Positions 1-9,453 of a stretch of 64,000 nucleotides of DNA are shown piece after piece. The notes beneath the pieces were generated by a model, which did not search any database, was not told where the DNA came from, and was given only the letters and a program-made list of their open reading frames with translations. Source of the stretch: an uncultured Lachnospiraceae bacterium (GTDB lineage: Bacteria; Bacillota_A; Clostridia; Lachnospirales; Lachnospiraceae). Numbering within the stretch: the stretch's first letter is position 1; the number at the start of each line of letters is the position of its first letter. The stretch spans positions 1 through 64,000 of the forward strand of contig CATOMC010000010.1 in NCBI GenBank assembly GCA_951801245.1, in the 5' to 3' direction. The position numbers and the translations under genes were made by a program.

Positions 1-188
1 ATCACTCATGTCAGTAAGAAAGAAGCAACAACGTAAAACATTAAGGGAGAATGCGGAGCATTCTCTGAATCGACGCTGCCGTGCGACGATTCTATCATAG
101 CAGATTAGAGCTAAAAGTCAAAATAAGATTTCCATAAAGATTTCTTAATTTTTCATGAAATTCTGTCCATTATGACAACGGATTTATA

Positions 189-218
189 TTGCGTAGAAAT
201 AACTGTTTATGATATACT
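189..218 (+). promoter_or_regulatory. Putative sigma-A promoter of glyA
   Basis: TTGCGT (189-194) and TATACT (213-218) are separated by 18 bp. The box lies inside the longest possible reading frame of glyA, so it supports the downstream ATG at 265 as the real start. Prediction from consensus only. Confidence 0.5.
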
Positions 219-264
219 AACAGACAGTTGGGCAATGATAGCAACAGAAAGGCAGGAACAAGGA

Positions 265-1503
265 ATGTATTCATTAGACGAAGTGAGAAATGTAGATCCC
301 GAGATCGCGCAGGCGATTGTGGACGAGCAGAACCGTCAAAACTCCCATATAGAACTTATCGCATCGGAGAACTGGGTGAGCAAGGCAGTGATGGCAGCGA
401 TGGGGAGTCCTCTTACCAATAAATATGCAGAAGGATATCCGGGTAAGAGATATTATGGCGGCTGTGAGTGCGTAGATGTGGTGGAGGAACTTGCAAAGGA
501 GCGGGCGAAAGAGCTTTTTGGCTGTGAGTATGTGAATGTACAGCCGCATTCCGGCGCGCAGGCCAATATGGCAGTATTTTTTGCAGTGATGGAGCCAGGA
601 GATACTTTCATGGGTATGAATCTCGACCATGGCGGACATCTATCTCATGGTTCGCCGGTTAATATGTCGGGTAAGTATTTCCACTGTGTGCCTTACGGTG
701 TCAATGATGAAGGATTCCTTGATTATGATAATGTGCGTAAAATCGCACTGGAATGTAAACCGAAAATGATCGTGGCGGGGGCTTCTGCTTACGCAAGAAC
801 GATTGATTTTAAGAAATTCAGGGAAATCGCAGATGAGGTGGGGGCAGTACTGATGGTGGATATCGCTCACATAGCAGGTCTTGTGGCGGCAGGTCTCCAT
901 CCAAGTCCGATTCCTTATGCGCATGTGACAACGACAACAACGCATAAGACGCTGCGCGGTCCCCGCGGCGGTATGATCATGTCCAGCCAGGAAGTAGCGG
1001 ATCAGTATAATTTTAACAAGGCAATCTTCCCGGGAATTCAGGGCGGCCCGCTCATGCATGTGATCGCGGCCAAAGCGGTCTGCTTTAAAGAGGCATTATC
1101 GGATGACTTTAAGACCTATATGAAAAATGTGGCAGACAATGCCCAGGCGCTTTGTAAGAGCCTGCAGGCCAGAGATATTAAGATCGTGTCCGGCGGTACG
1201 GACAATCACCTGATGCTGGTTGATCTGACGAATTATGATCTAACCGGTAAGGCAGTAGAGAAGCTTTTGGATCAGGCACATATTACAGCAAACAAAAATA
1301 CGATTCCGAACGATCCCAAGTCTCCGTTTGTAACGAGCGGAATCCGCCTGGGAACGCCTGCGGCCACATCCAGAGGATTAAATACAGAGGATATGGATCA
1401 GGTGGCGGAGGCCATTTCTATTGTCATTAAGGAAGGTGAAGCCGGCATTGAAAAGGCACAGGCTATCATCAAGACGCTGACGGATAAATATCCGTTAATA
1501 TAA
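265..1503 (+). CDS. glyA: Serine hydroxymethyltransferase
   Basis: PLP enzyme that interconverts serine and glycine while loading tetrahydrofolate with a one-carbon unit, in the cytosol. The 412-residue product has the SHMT hallmarks: IELIASEN near residue 30, YPGKRYYGG, the SGAQAN motif and the PLP lysine in TTTHKTLRG (about K228). The frame is open 31 codons further upstream, but the extra part contains the likely promoter, lacks a ribosome site and would exceed the family length; ATG 265 follows AGGAACAAGGA. It leads a likely operon with hom (28 bp gap) and aspartokinase. Linking glycine/serine to the homoserine branch is common in Clostridia. Function is very secure; the exact start less so. 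Confidence 0.96.
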   Translation: MYSLDEVRNVDPEIAQAIVDEQNRQNSHIELIASENWVSKAVMAAMGSPLTNKYAEGYPGKRYYGGCECVDVVEELAKERAKELFGCEYVNVQPHSGAQANMAVFFAVMEPGDTFMGMNLDHGGHLSHGSPVNMSGKYFHCVPYGVNDEGFLDYDNVRKIALECKPKMIVAGASAYARTIDFKKFREIADEVGAVLMVDIAHIAGLVAAGLHPSPIPYAHVTTTTTHKTLRGPRGGMIMSSQEVADQYNFNKAIFPGIQGGPLMHVIAAKAVCFKEALSDDFKTYMKNVADNAQALCKSLQARDIKIVSGGTDNHLMLVDLTNYDLTGKAVEKLLDQAHITANKNTIPNDPKSPFVTSGIRLGTPAATSRGLNTEDMDQVAEAISIVIKEGEAGIEKAQAIIKTLTDKYPLI

Positions 1504-1531
1504 ACAAGTACGTATTTAAGGGAGAAAAGGC

Positions 1532-2737
1532 ATGATTCAAATTGCGGTATTAGGATATGGCACTGTGGGCAGCGGTGTGGTAGAAGTAATTGAGACCAAT
1601 AAGGCGGACATCAACAAGAAAGCAGCAGAGGATCTTTCGGTAAAATATATTCTGGATCTTCGGGATTTTCCAGGAGACCCTTATGCGGATAAAGTAGTGC
1701 ATGACTATAATATTATTTTGAACGATCCGGAAGTGACTGTCATTTGTGAGACAATGGGAGGTACAAAGCCGGCTTATGATTTTACCAAACAGGCGCTACT
1801 TCTGGGTAAGAGTGTATGTACTTCCAATAAAGAACTGGTGGCTGCTCACGGACCGGAACTGATCAGGATCGCCAAAGAGAATCATTGTAATTATCTGTTT
1901 GAGGCCAGTGTGGGTGGCGGCATACCCATTATCCGGCCGCTCAATTACTCTCTGACAGCGGAGAAGATTGACGGTATTACTGGAATTTTAAATGGAACTA
2001 CTAATTACATCCTGACAAAGATGGACAAAGAGGGCGCAGGATTCGAGGAAGTATTGAAAGAGGCGCAGGAGAAAGGTTACGCGGAGCGGAATCCGGAAGC
2101 GGACGTGGAAGGATACGATGCCTGCCGTAAGATAGCGATCCTTTCTTCCCTTATGTCCGGCAGGAATGTGAGTTATGAGGATATTTATACAGAGGGTATC
2201 ACCAAAATTACGGCCAAAGATTTTAAGTATGCGAAGCAGATGGATAAATCTATCAAGCTGCTTGCCATGAGCCGGGATACCGATAAGGGATTTTTCGCAA
2301 TGGTAGCGCCCTTTATGATTTCCAGAGAGCACCCTCTCTACAGCGTAAACGGTGTGTTCAACGCAGTTTATGTGCATGGCAATATGCTGGGGGATTCCAT
2401 GTATTACGGACGGGGCGCAGGTAAACTTCCCACAGCCAGTGCGGTAGTATCCGATATCGTGGACTGCGCAAGGCATCAGGGTAAGACCATCATGTGCTTC
2501 TGGGATGAAGAAAAAGTGAATGTGGCAGATATTTCCAGTGCAGAACGGAAATTTTTTGTGCGGGTCAGGGCAGATCAGAGAGAGGCAGCTATGGCGGCTT
2601 TCGGTTCCCTTGCGGAAGTGAATGTGGGCATAGCGGAGGAATTTGCCTTTATGACACAGGTGATGTCTGAGAAGGAATTCAATGAAAAGATTGAGAAAGC
2701 CGGCGGTTATTTAAACAGAATCCGGATCATGGCATAG
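1532..2737 (+). CDS. hom: Homoserine dehydrogenase
   Basis: NAD(P)H-dependent reduction of aspartate semialdehyde to homoserine, the branch point to threonine and methionine. The 401-residue protein begins with a Rossmann motif GYGTVGSGV (residues 8-16), followed by TSNKELVAAHG (substrate/cofactor region), GILNGTTNYIL and the catalytic-domain segment around EADVEGYDACRK. The C-terminal 65 residues look like a short ACT regulatory domain, so feedback control by an amino acid is likely but is inferred. The start follows GGGAGAAAAGGC. It sits between glyA and an aspartokinase gene in the same direction with short gaps, so one transcript probably supplies consecutive pathway steps. Confidence 0.95.
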   Translation: MIQIAVLGYGTVGSGVVEVIETNKADINKKAAEDLSVKYILDLRDFPGDPYADKVVHDYNIILNDPEVTVICETMGGTKPAYDFTKQALLLGKSVCTSNKELVAAHGPELIRIAKENHCNYLFEASVGGGIPIIRPLNYSLTAEKIDGITGILNGTTNYILTKMDKEGAGFEEVLKEAQEKGYAERNPEADVEGYDACRKIAILSSLMSGRNVSYEDIYTEGITKITAKDFKYAKQMDKSIKLLAMSRDTDKGFFAMVAPFMISREHPLYSVNGVFNAVYVHGNMLGDSMYYGRGAGKLPTASAVVSDIVDCARHQGKTIMCFWDEEKVNVADISSAERKFFVRVRADQREAAMAAFGSLAEVNVGIAEEFAFMTQVMSEKEFNEKIEKAGGYLNRIRIMA

Positions 2738-2787
2738 CGGCCGGCAGATTATGATAAAATAATAAACGCATCGAAATGGAGATTATG

Positions 2788-4107
2788 ATGAATAAAGTAG
2801 TGAAGTTTGGTGGAAGCTCTCTTGCAAGCGCAGAGCAGTTTAAAAAGGTGAAGACCATTATCCGTGCGGACAAAGAGAGGCGCTTTGTGGTGCCGTCGGC
2901 ACCGGGAAAACGCTCATCTGACGATACCAAAGTGACGGATATGCTGTATGACTGCTATGAACTGGCGGAGAAGGAGAAGGATTTTACAGGACTTCTGCAG
3001 GAGATAAAGAACAGATATCTGGAAATTATTTCTGGACTTTCTTTGGAATTGTCTCTGGAGGAAGAGTTCCGGATTATTGAGGACAATTTTAGAAAGAAAG
3101 CCGGAGTTGACTATGCGGCTTCCAGAGGAGAATATTTAAACGGTATCATTATGGCGCAGTATCTGGGGTTTGAGTTCGTGGATGCTGCCACAGTGATCCG
3201 GTTTAAAGAGGATGGAGAGTATGATCCGGAACTGACCAACAAGTTGATGCGGGAGAGGCTTTCTACGGTGGAATCTGCAGTGATACCCGGATTTTATGGG
3301 GCCTGCGAGGAGGGAACGGTCAGGACGTTTTCCAGAGGCGGTTCCGATATAACGGGTTCTATTGTAGCGAGAGCCATCAAAGCCAATGTCTATGAGAACT
3401 GGACAGATGTTTCAGGCTTTCTGATCGCGGATCCCAGAATTATCTACAAACCGGAGGGGATTGAGACGATTACCTATAGGGAATTGCGGGAGCTGGCATA
3501 CATGGGTGCATCGGTTCTGCATGAAGACGCAATCTTCCCGGTAAGAAGTGAAGGCATTCCGATCAATATCCGTAATACCAATTCACCTGACGACAGAGGT
3601 ACATGGATCGTGGAGAGCACCTGTCAGAAATCCAAGTATGTGATTACCGGAATCGCAGGAAAAAGAGGATTTTGTGCAGTCAATATTGAGAAAGAAATGA
3701 TGAATTCGGAGATTGGTTTTGGTCGCAAAGTCCTGCAGGCTTTTGAGGAGAACGGAATTTCTTTTGAACATGTGCCTTCCGGAATTGATACCATGACGGT
3801 GTTTGTACATCAGGATGAGTTCATGCATAAGGAGCAGCAAGTGGTGTCCGGTATTCACAGACTGGCAGATCCCGATGCTATCGATATAGAAGCGGATCTG
3901 GCGCTGATTGCGGTGGTTGGACGCGGCATGAAATCCACCCGCGGTACGGCCGGCAGGATTTTTTCTGCTCTGGCGCACGCGAATATCAATGTTAAGATGA
4001 TCGATCAGGGATCCAGTGAGCTGAATATTATCATCGGTGTTGCCAATGTTGATTTTGAGACGGCCATCAAGGCAATCTATGATATCTTTGTATTGGCGCA
4101 GATATAA
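2788..4107 (+). CDS. Aspartokinase
   Basis: Phosphorylates aspartate, the first step to lysine, threonine and methionine. 439 residues from ATG 2788, chosen over in-frame ATGs at 2776 and 2785 because TGGAG lies 6 nt upstream. The kinase domain opens with VVKFGGSSLAS and contains FSRGGSDITGS and the WTDVSGF substrate region. Two ACT domains occupy roughly residues 290-439 (VVGRGMKSTRGTAGRIFSAL marks the second), so allosteric control by lysine and/or threonine is expected. The length fits the monofunctional class. No lysine riboswitch precedes this operon, whereas dapA at 51251 has one, so this isozyme may serve the threonine side; that is inference. A terminator follows at 4118. Confidence 0.93.
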   Translation: MNKVVKFGGSSLASAEQFKKVKTIIRADKERRFVVPSAPGKRSSDDTKVTDMLYDCYELAEKEKDFTGLLQEIKNRYLEIISGLSLELSLEEEFRIIEDNFRKKAGVDYAASRGEYLNGIIMAQYLGFEFVDAATVIRFKEDGEYDPELTNKLMRERLSTVESAVIPGFYGACEEGTVRTFSRGGSDITGSIVARAIKANVYENWTDVSGFLIADPRIIYKPEGIETITYRELRELAYMGASVLHEDAIFPVRSEGIPINIRNTNSPDDRGTWIVESTCQKSKYVITGIAGKRGFCAVNIEKEMMNSEIGFGRKVLQAFEENGISFEHVPSGIDTMTVFVHQDEFMHKEQQVVSGIHRLADPDAIDIEADLALIAVVGRGMKSTRGTAGRIFSALAHANINVKMIDQGSSELNIIIGVANVDFETAIKAIYDIFVLAQI

Positions 4108-4117
4108 AATGCTGCAT

Positions 4118-4170
4118 AAAAACAGGTAATTATCGTGCTTTTGCATAAAATTATCTGTTTTTATTTATTT
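4118..4170 (+). terminator. Terminator after the glyA-hom-aspartokinase operon
   Basis: A 14-bp stem with one G-U pair (AAAAACAGGTAATT with AATTATCTGTTTTT) is followed by a T-rich tract. Because the stem starts with A and ends with T runs it could also work in reverse, but no minus-strand gene needs it. Confidence 0.75.
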
Positions 4171-4290
4171 TGACACAAAAAATATTTATTTCTTCTCACA
4201 AATATGGTAAAATCATACTATTATTGTGGCGATTAGAGCAAAATAATCCACAATATTAACAATCATAGGTGACTAATCTTGGAGGGAAAT

Positions 4291-6243
4291 ATGGCGAATC
4301 AACTATCAGAGGCGTTGGTGTATACCAACGATCAGTGTGTGGGGTGTCATAAGTGTATCTCTGTATGTCCTGTCCTGACGGCCAATAAGGCGGTAGAGGA
4401 GAACGGACAAAACAAGATCTTGGTGGACGGGAATCATTGTATTGCCTGTGGAGCCTGCTTTGACGCCTGTGCTCATGGCGCACGGAGTTATCACGATGAC
4501 ACGGAGCGCTTTTTTGAAGATTTGAAAAGAGGAGAAAAAATTTCACTTTTACTCGCGCCGGCTTTTCTGGCCAATTATCCGAAAGAATATGCAACAGTTC
4601 TCGGCGGCCTTAAAAAGCTAGGAGTGAATCGTATCATCAGCATCAGTTTCGGTGCGGACATTACCACATGGGGATATATCAAGTATATAACGGAACATCA
4701 TTTCACAGGCGGCATATCACAGCCATGTCCTGCTGTTGTGGGATATATCGAGAAATACATACCGGAGCTGCTGCCCCGTCTTATGCCTGTGCATTCTCCC
4801 ATGATGTGCGGTGCGATTTATGTTAAAAAATATATGAAAGTGCCGGACAAACTGACATTTATAAGTCCCTGCGTAGCGAAGAAAAACGAGATAGACGATC
4901 CAAACTGCGGAGGCTATGTCTCTTACAATGTGACGTTTGATCATTTGATGCAATATGTAAGGGAACACAATGTTTCCGGACCTGCAGTGACAGATGAGAT
5001 CGAGTACGGTCTTGGATCCATTTATCCGATGCCGGGCGGCCTTAAGGAAAATGTCTACTGGTTTTGCGGTGAAGATGTATTCATCAGGCAGATCGAGGGC
5101 GAGAAACATGCCTATGAATTTTTGGAGGACTATAAAGAGAGAGTACTTGGCAAAAAGGATCTTCCCTTTATGGTAGATGCACTTAATTGTGCCAAGGGAT
5201 GCATATATGGTCCCGGCGTGGAAGAGAAGAAGGGTGGCTCGGACGATACACTCTATGAGCTGCAAAAAATCAAGGAAGCAAGCAAAAGAGGCGGTAAGAG
5301 ACATGCTTTCAGCAAAAAACTTACACCGAAGCAGAGGCTTGACAGGCTCAATAAACAGTTTAAAAAGCTGGATATCAATGATTTTATCAGGCACTATACG
5401 GATAAGTCCAGGGGTCTGGAGATCCAGAGACCCGATATTGCACGGCTTAATGAGATTTTTGCTTCCATGGATAAGAACACAACGTTGGAGCAGACCATTG
5501 ACTGCTCGGCTTGCGGGTATGCAACTTGCAAGGATATGGCCACCGCAATCCACAATGAATGCAATAACAAGAATAACTGTATACAATACATAAAAGGTAA
5601 GGTGGAACAGGAGAGAGAAGCAGCAAAGCAGATGGCTGTCGAGGTGGAGGGTAAGAACGAAGAACTCAGAGCTAAGAATGAACTGATTGCGGATCTGATC
5701 TCAGAGGTGCAGATGGATTTCGAAAGCCTAGATACTTCCATCAGTGAGATGTCTATCGACAATAATAGTAACGCGGAGGAGAGTACAGGTATCTCCACGT
5801 CCATGAGTGAGGTAGTGTCTTTCTGCGACCAGTTGAAAGAAGCGCTTGAGACGATTCAGGGACTGCTGGTGAAGCTGGAAGATAATAACGAAGAGATTAC
5901 GGATGTGGCGGAGGAGACCAATCTTCTGGCACTGAATGCGAGTATCGAGGCGGCAAGAGCAGGAGAGTCCGGAAGAGGATTTGCGATCATCGCAGAGAAT
6001 ATCAAAAAGCTGGCTGATTCCTCTAAAGATACAGCAAGTGACAGTGATTCCAATAAGGAACAGATTCAGGAGGCGATCACAGAACTTCTGAGCAAAGCCG
6101 GTAAATTGATTGAAATCATTGACGGTGTTAATGTGAGAGTGACGAATCTGGCGGCATCCACGGAAGAAATTGCGGCTTCTGCCGATATGGCGAGCAATAT
6201 TTCAGCTAATTTGAAAGAAAAACTGATACAGTTAAATTCATAA
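4291..6243 (+). CDS. Soluble [FeFe]-hydrogenase-like sensor fused to a chemoreceptor signalling domain
   Basis: 650 residues from ATG 4291 (GGAGGG 7 nt upstream). Order: two [4Fe-4S] ferredoxin motifs (C16-C19-C22-C26; C50-C53-C56-C60); an [FeFe]-hydrogenase H-cluster domain (about 80-330) with all four expected ligand cysteines, C146 (QPCP), C194 (SPCVAK), C300 and C304 (NCAKGC); a further Fe-S domain with CSACGYATC (about 400-435); a coiled coil; and a methyl-accepting signalling tip, [19 protein letters not shown] (about 541). There is no transmembrane segment. The residue before C146, where catalytic enzymes carry the proton-relay cysteine, is proline, as described for sensory-type [FeFe]-hydrogenases. 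The likely role is a cytoplasmic H2 or redox chemoreceptor; the signal itself is inferred. Monocistronic, with its own terminator. Confidence 0.85.
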   Translation: MANQLSEALVYTNDQCVGCHKCISVCPVLTANKAVEENGQNKILVDGNHCIACGACFDACAHGARSYHDDTERFFEDLKRGEKISLLLAPAFLANYPKEYATVLGGLKKLGVNRIISISFGADITTWGYIKYITEHHFTGGISQPCPAVVGYIEKYIPELLPRLMPVHSPMMCGAIYVKKYMKVPDKLTFISPCVAKKNEIDDPNCGGYVSYNVTFDHLMQYVREHNVSGPAVTDEIEYGLGSIYPMPGGLKENVYWFCGEDVFIRQIEGEKHAYEFLEDYKERVLGKKDLPFMVDALNCAKGCIYGPGVEEKKGGSDDTLYELQKIKEASKRGGKRHAFSKKLTPKQRLDRLNKQFKKLDINDFIRHYTDKSRGLEIQRPDIARLNEIFASMDKNTTLEQTIDCSACGYATCKDMATAIHNECNNKNNCIQYIKGKVEQEREAAKQMAVEVEGKNEELRAKNELIADLISEVQMDFESLDTSISEMSIDNNSNAEESTGISTSMSEVVSFCDQLKEALETIQGLLVKLEDNNEEITDVAEETNLLALNASIEAARAGESGRGFAIIAENIKKLADSSKDTASDSDSNKEQIQEAITELLSKAGKLIEIIDGVNVRVTNLAASTEEIAASADMASNISANLKEKLIQLNS

Positions 6244-6271
6244 CTTTTTAGAGAAGGATTGCAATGAAAAA

Positions 6272-6299
6272 GGACTCTGCGGGGGCGCAGAGTTTTTTT
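6272..6299 (+). terminator. Terminator after the hydrogenase-chemoreceptor gene
   Basis: Perfect stem ACTCTGCG/CGCAGAGT with a GGGG loop (274-293), followed by a run of seven T. Canonical Rho-independent form. Confidence 0.93.
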
Positions 6300-6338
6300 C
6301 ATTGTGTATCAGAATGTTTGGAGTTATGTAAACTAAAA

Positions 6339-6974
6339 TTAGTATCCCAGTTCTTCTCCGACCAGATATACTTTGATCCTGCCGGGATGCATACTTCTTC
6401 TGGTCACGACAATCTGATTACAGAAGCATTCCGGAGAGAGACAGTTGTGGCAGATCCCGGAGGCAGCACAGGGAAGATTTCGTTTCAGGCGGATTGCATT
6501 GGCAGGAGAAGCGAAATTGCGCACCCGGGCTACACCAGTTGGTACATCCGTTACGACCTTGTTCATACCGGCCACGATGATGACATGTAAAGGACCCTGG
6601 ATTAGACAGGCGACACGATTACCGTTACCGTCAATGTTTACCAATTCCCCTTCAAGCGTAATGGCATTGGTACTCATCAGATAATAATCTGCAAGTACGG
6701 TTCTGGCATAGATTTGTCTGGCTTCTTCTGGGGTCTTGGCGGCAGAACGGTCCAGCAGTTCATAGCTGTCCTTTTGTATGGCGTCCATCAGCCCGCATTC
6801 TTTGATGCTCTCACTGCCGCCCCAGCCGATGACAGAGCCTTTGGGTATTTCTGCAAGAATTGCCCGCGTGCAGTCTGCGGCCGACTCGAAGTAAGCTCCC
6901 TCCATATTCCGCTTTTTCAGATTTTCCATAATGATTTCAGCCTGTTTGGATAAGGCAGCCTGCTTATGTGACAT
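6339..6974 (-). CDS. LUD domain (lactate-utilisation type) protein
   Basis: 212 residues, starting MSHKQAALSKQ after GAGGGATTATT on the minus strand; longer upstream starts have no ribosome site. It matches the LUD/YkgG-like family: GSVIGWGGSESIKECG near the N-terminus, YLMSTNAIT in the middle, and QGPLHVIIVAGMNKVV with VARVRNFASPANA near the end. The tail carries a cysteine cluster, CAASGICHNCLSPECFC, suggesting a metal or Fe-S site. Related LutC-type proteins take part in lactate oxidation, but this standalone clostridial subfamily has no proven reaction. It converges on the hydrogenase-chemoreceptor gene and has no operon partner. Confidence 0.85.
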   Translation of the reverse strand: MSHKQAALSKQAEIIMENLKKRNMEGAYFESAADCTRAILAEIPKGSVIGWGGSESIKECGLMDAIQKDSYELLDRSAAKTPEEARQIYARTVLADYYLMSTNAITLEGELVNIDGNGNRVACLIQGPLHVIIVAGMNKVVTDVPTGVARVRNFASPANAIRLKRNLPCAASGICHNCLSPECFCNQIVVTRRSMHPGRIKVYLVGEELGY

Positions 6975-7159
6975 AATAATCCCTCGATTCTTAAACATAT
7001 TTTGATAAAAGTATATCACCTGCACCCGAAAGTGTGCAATATATTGTTTGTATGCCTGGATAAATTATCAGTTAATAATGCAGATATATTAATAAAATTA
7101 GAAAATAAGGAGATAATAGATATATAAAATAATTTCTTTAAAAATTTTTCAAAAATGTG

Positions 7160-7187
7160 TTGACAAATCTGAATGAGATGATATAAT
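7160..7187 (+). promoter_or_regulatory. Strong sigma-A promoter in front of an apparently non-coding stretch
   Basis: TTGACA (7160-7165) and TATAAT (7182-7187), both perfect consensus, with a 16-bp spacer. No protein gene follows until the flagellin at 7655, which has its own -10 box. Confidence 0.75.
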
Positions 7188-7193
7188 AAAACC

Positions 7194-7500
7194 ATAAAGA
7201 AACACTTCATATAGATAATCTAAAAGAAAGAGAGGTACGGTCCACCAAAAACTGGAAGTAACAAACCATTAGAGGAAAAGTGAATAAGAGGCCAATGAAC
7301 AAAATCAAGAAGCGAAATCGAGTACATAGCAGAGGGTAGCGGATCAAGAGCAGAGAAAAAGAAGAAAAGGCGCTACGGTATAAGTATACGAGAGAAGATG
7401 ATGGAAAGAGGACGTGGAGGAAAGCGGAGGTAAAAGCCATTGGATAGTGTAGTATAGAAGCGGGTGTTTATTCCTAAGAGAATGAATGCCCGCTTCGCTT
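7194..7500 (+). ncRNA. Candidate small RNA between LUD gene and flagellin
   Basis: About 300 nt bounded by a consensus promoter (7160-7187) and a strong hairpin (7457-7496, GAAGCGGG/CCCGCTTC with a second paired block inside). The plus strand is very purine-rich (many AGAGG, GAAAAG and GAGAG words) and has no convincing reading frame with a ribosome site. Internal pairing includes GTAGCG (7336) with CGCTAC (7371) and CCAATG (7292) with CATTGG (7438). It does not match a family I recognise. It could alternatively be an untranslated leader for the flagellin gene. Confidence 0.4.
7457..7500 (+). terminator. Hairpin, possible terminator of the candidate small RNA
   Basis: GAAGCGGG (7457-7464) pairs with CCCGCTTC (7489-7496), and TTTATTC with GAATGAA inside it. 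The following T stretch is short and interrupted, so termination may be partial. Confidence 0.5.
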
Positions 7501-7571
7501 TGCGTGGGAGAGAGGAATTGTTGAAATTTTGGTTCATTTCTGGTAAAACTCTTTTATTTGTCTATCAATTC

Positions 7572-7580
7572 TGGTATAAT
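7572..7580 (+). promoter_or_regulatory. Extended -10 element upstream of flagellin
   Basis: TGGTATAAT is a perfect extended -10 with no good -35. A convincing sigma-D (flagellar) box was not found, which is notable for a flagellin. Confidence 0.45.
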
Positions 7581-7654
7581 ATGGTATATATTACTTATTA
7601 AATTATTTGAACTGGCAAGGATGCAAAGTTCATGGGATTCCATGGAGGGAGTTT

Positions 7655-9109
7655 ATGGTCGTAAAGCATAATATGTCGGCTTTAAACGCAAATAGGATAC
7701 TGGGGCAGACTGGTAAGTTGAAAGCCCAAAATATGGAAAAGCTGGCTTCCGGCTATAAGATTAATCGTGCAGCGGATGACGCGGCAGGATTGTCCATATC
7801 TGAAAAAATGAGACGGCAGGTCAGAGGTCTTTCACAGGCATCTGCAAATTCTCAGGAGGGTATTTCTCTTGTACAGATTGCGGACGGGGCGATGGAAGAA
7901 GTTGAGGATATGCTCCATCGGGGAAATGAATTGTGTGTTAAAGCAGCTAACGGGACACTGACTGTTCAGGACCGGAATTATATACAAATGGAAATTGAGC
8001 AGTTGTTGCGGGAGATTAACAGCATAGGGGAGAGAACCACATACAATGAGATACCGATACTGCAGGGCACCGGATTTAGGTTTTTTGAGGACGATCCGTC
8101 AATCATTGCCGTGGGTGGTTTGCCAGACTGGGTACCGGTAGGTTCCAAAAATAATCTGAGGGAAGAGTATACGACCCAGGAGACTTATAAATATACAGAT
8201 GTTAATGGTAAACCGGCGACGGCAGTCTATGATATCACTCATGAGGCGGCAACGATAAATTTCAGGAGATTTAGCGGTTCGGAGAGTCAGATAAAGGAAC
8301 TGATCGGAAACGGATTTTATAGCACATGTTGTACTTGTACCAACCATTACAGCATTAAATTTACGGGAGGAACTTCCAGCAGTATGGAAGTCAGCGGCAA
8401 TCATTATATATATAATATTGGTATTGAAGGCGCGAAGGATGCAAGTGAACTGATTCAGCGGATTATAAAGGGAACTGATAACGGAAATCCCCGCAACCAC
8501 TTTACCAAGATGGTGGAGGACAATGGTAAACTGATTGTCTATGATGACCGCTGTAATGCACCAAGACCGATCTTACCCGTTGGCAATGGCGTTACAATCG
8601 GGAGCTGGGATGGATGGAGGAATTCTCAGTTCTGGATTCGTGCACATGATGAGTTCGGTCGGTTTGGCCCGGGTGTTGCATATTCGATAGATGATATACA
8701 AAAGTTTGCCAGAAGTCAAAAGGTTCATATACAGGTGGGATCAGAATCGGGACAGCATCTTGAGATTGCACTTCCTTTTATATCTACGCCTGTCATGGGA
8801 ATCAGCCATGTGGATGCAAGGACGCAGAGCGGCGCCGGTGAGGGGATTACTGCTTTTAAAAAGGCGATAGAATATGTGAGCGGTGAAAGAAGCCGGGTGG
8901 GTGCATATCAGAACCGTTTGGAGCATACCATCAAGAACCTGGATAATGTTGTGGAGAACACACAGGCGTCCGAGACAAGAATACGGGATGCAGATATAGC
9001 AAAGCTGATGGTAGAACATGTCAAAAATCAGGTTTTATCGCAGACAGGCCAGGCGATGCTGGTTCAGAGTAATCAGAACAGAGAAGGAGTTTTAGGTTTA
9101 CTGCAATGA
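7655..9109 (+). CDS. Flagellin with atypical central domain
   Basis: 484 residues from ATG 7655, preceded by GGAGGGAG; an upstream in-frame ATG at 7607 has no ribosome site. The first 120 or so residues are classic flagellin D0/D1 (MSALNANRILG, KLASGYKINRAADDAAGLSISEKM, NSQEGISLVQIADGAM), and the C-terminal 90 residues are the matching D1/D0 helix (DADIAKLMVEHVKNQVL, ending EGVLGLLQ). Between them lie about 250 residues of unfamiliar variable sequence containing a cysteine cluster (STCCTCTNHY) and aromatic-rich stretches, unusual for filament proteins. No chaperone, cap or basal-body genes are nearby, so this is an orphan flagellin locus. Export and polymerisation are expected from the conserved ends. 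Confidence 0.93.
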   Translation: MVVKHNMSALNANRILGQTGKLKAQNMEKLASGYKINRAADDAAGLSISEKMRRQVRGLSQASANSQEGISLVQIADGAMEEVEDMLHRGNELCVKAANGTLTVQDRNYIQMEIEQLLREINSIGERTTYNEIPILQGTGFRFFEDDPSIIAVGGLPDWVPVGSKNNLREEYTTQETYKYTDVNGKPATAVYDITHEAATINFRRFSGSESQIKELIGNGFYSTCCTCTNHYSIKFTGGTSSSMEVSGNHYIYNIGIEGAKDASELIQRIIKGTDNGNPRNHFTKMVEDNGKLIVYDDRCNAPRPILPVGNGVTIGSWDGWRNSQFWIRAHDEFGRFGPGVAYSIDDIQKFARSQKVHIQVGSESGQHLEIALPFISTPVMGISHVDARTQSGAGEGITAFKKAIEYVSGERSRVGAYQNRLEHTIKNLDNVVENTQASETRIRDADIAKLMVEHVKNQVLSQTGQAMLVQSNQNREGVLGLLQ

Positions 9110-9126
9110 ATTATATAAATGGAGAA

Positions 9127-9168
9127 GAAAGCGTATTTGGCTTGAAGATGGCCGGAGGCGCTTTTTTG
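9127..9168 (+). terminator. Weak terminator-like hairpin after flagellin
   Basis: AAAGCG and CGCTTTTTT flank an imperfect inner stem (GGC/GCC). The T run is good but the stem is weak. From here to 9453 I see only a TATAAT box at 9323-9328 and no gene. Confidence 0.45.
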
Positions 9169-9453
9169 CGGTATAGGAAAATGAAGCGACGATTTCTTGT
9201 ATGGTGGAAAAGAATTCATGTGGAAATTTGCCCGCCCCTGGTGTCGCTAAAACAGGAATAGCCTGGTAATTTAGGGAAAAAGCAAAAAATATAGTGGCTT
9301 TTTTGATTAAAATAAGTTATAGTATAATTGCGACATACTATATGTTGTATGTTGGAAAATATTATATACAGATAATGGCTCAAATATGACAGAAGTTAAT
9401 GCCGCAATGAGCGGCCCACAGAAGGCGGGCTATGGAAAGGGTACGGTTTTGAT

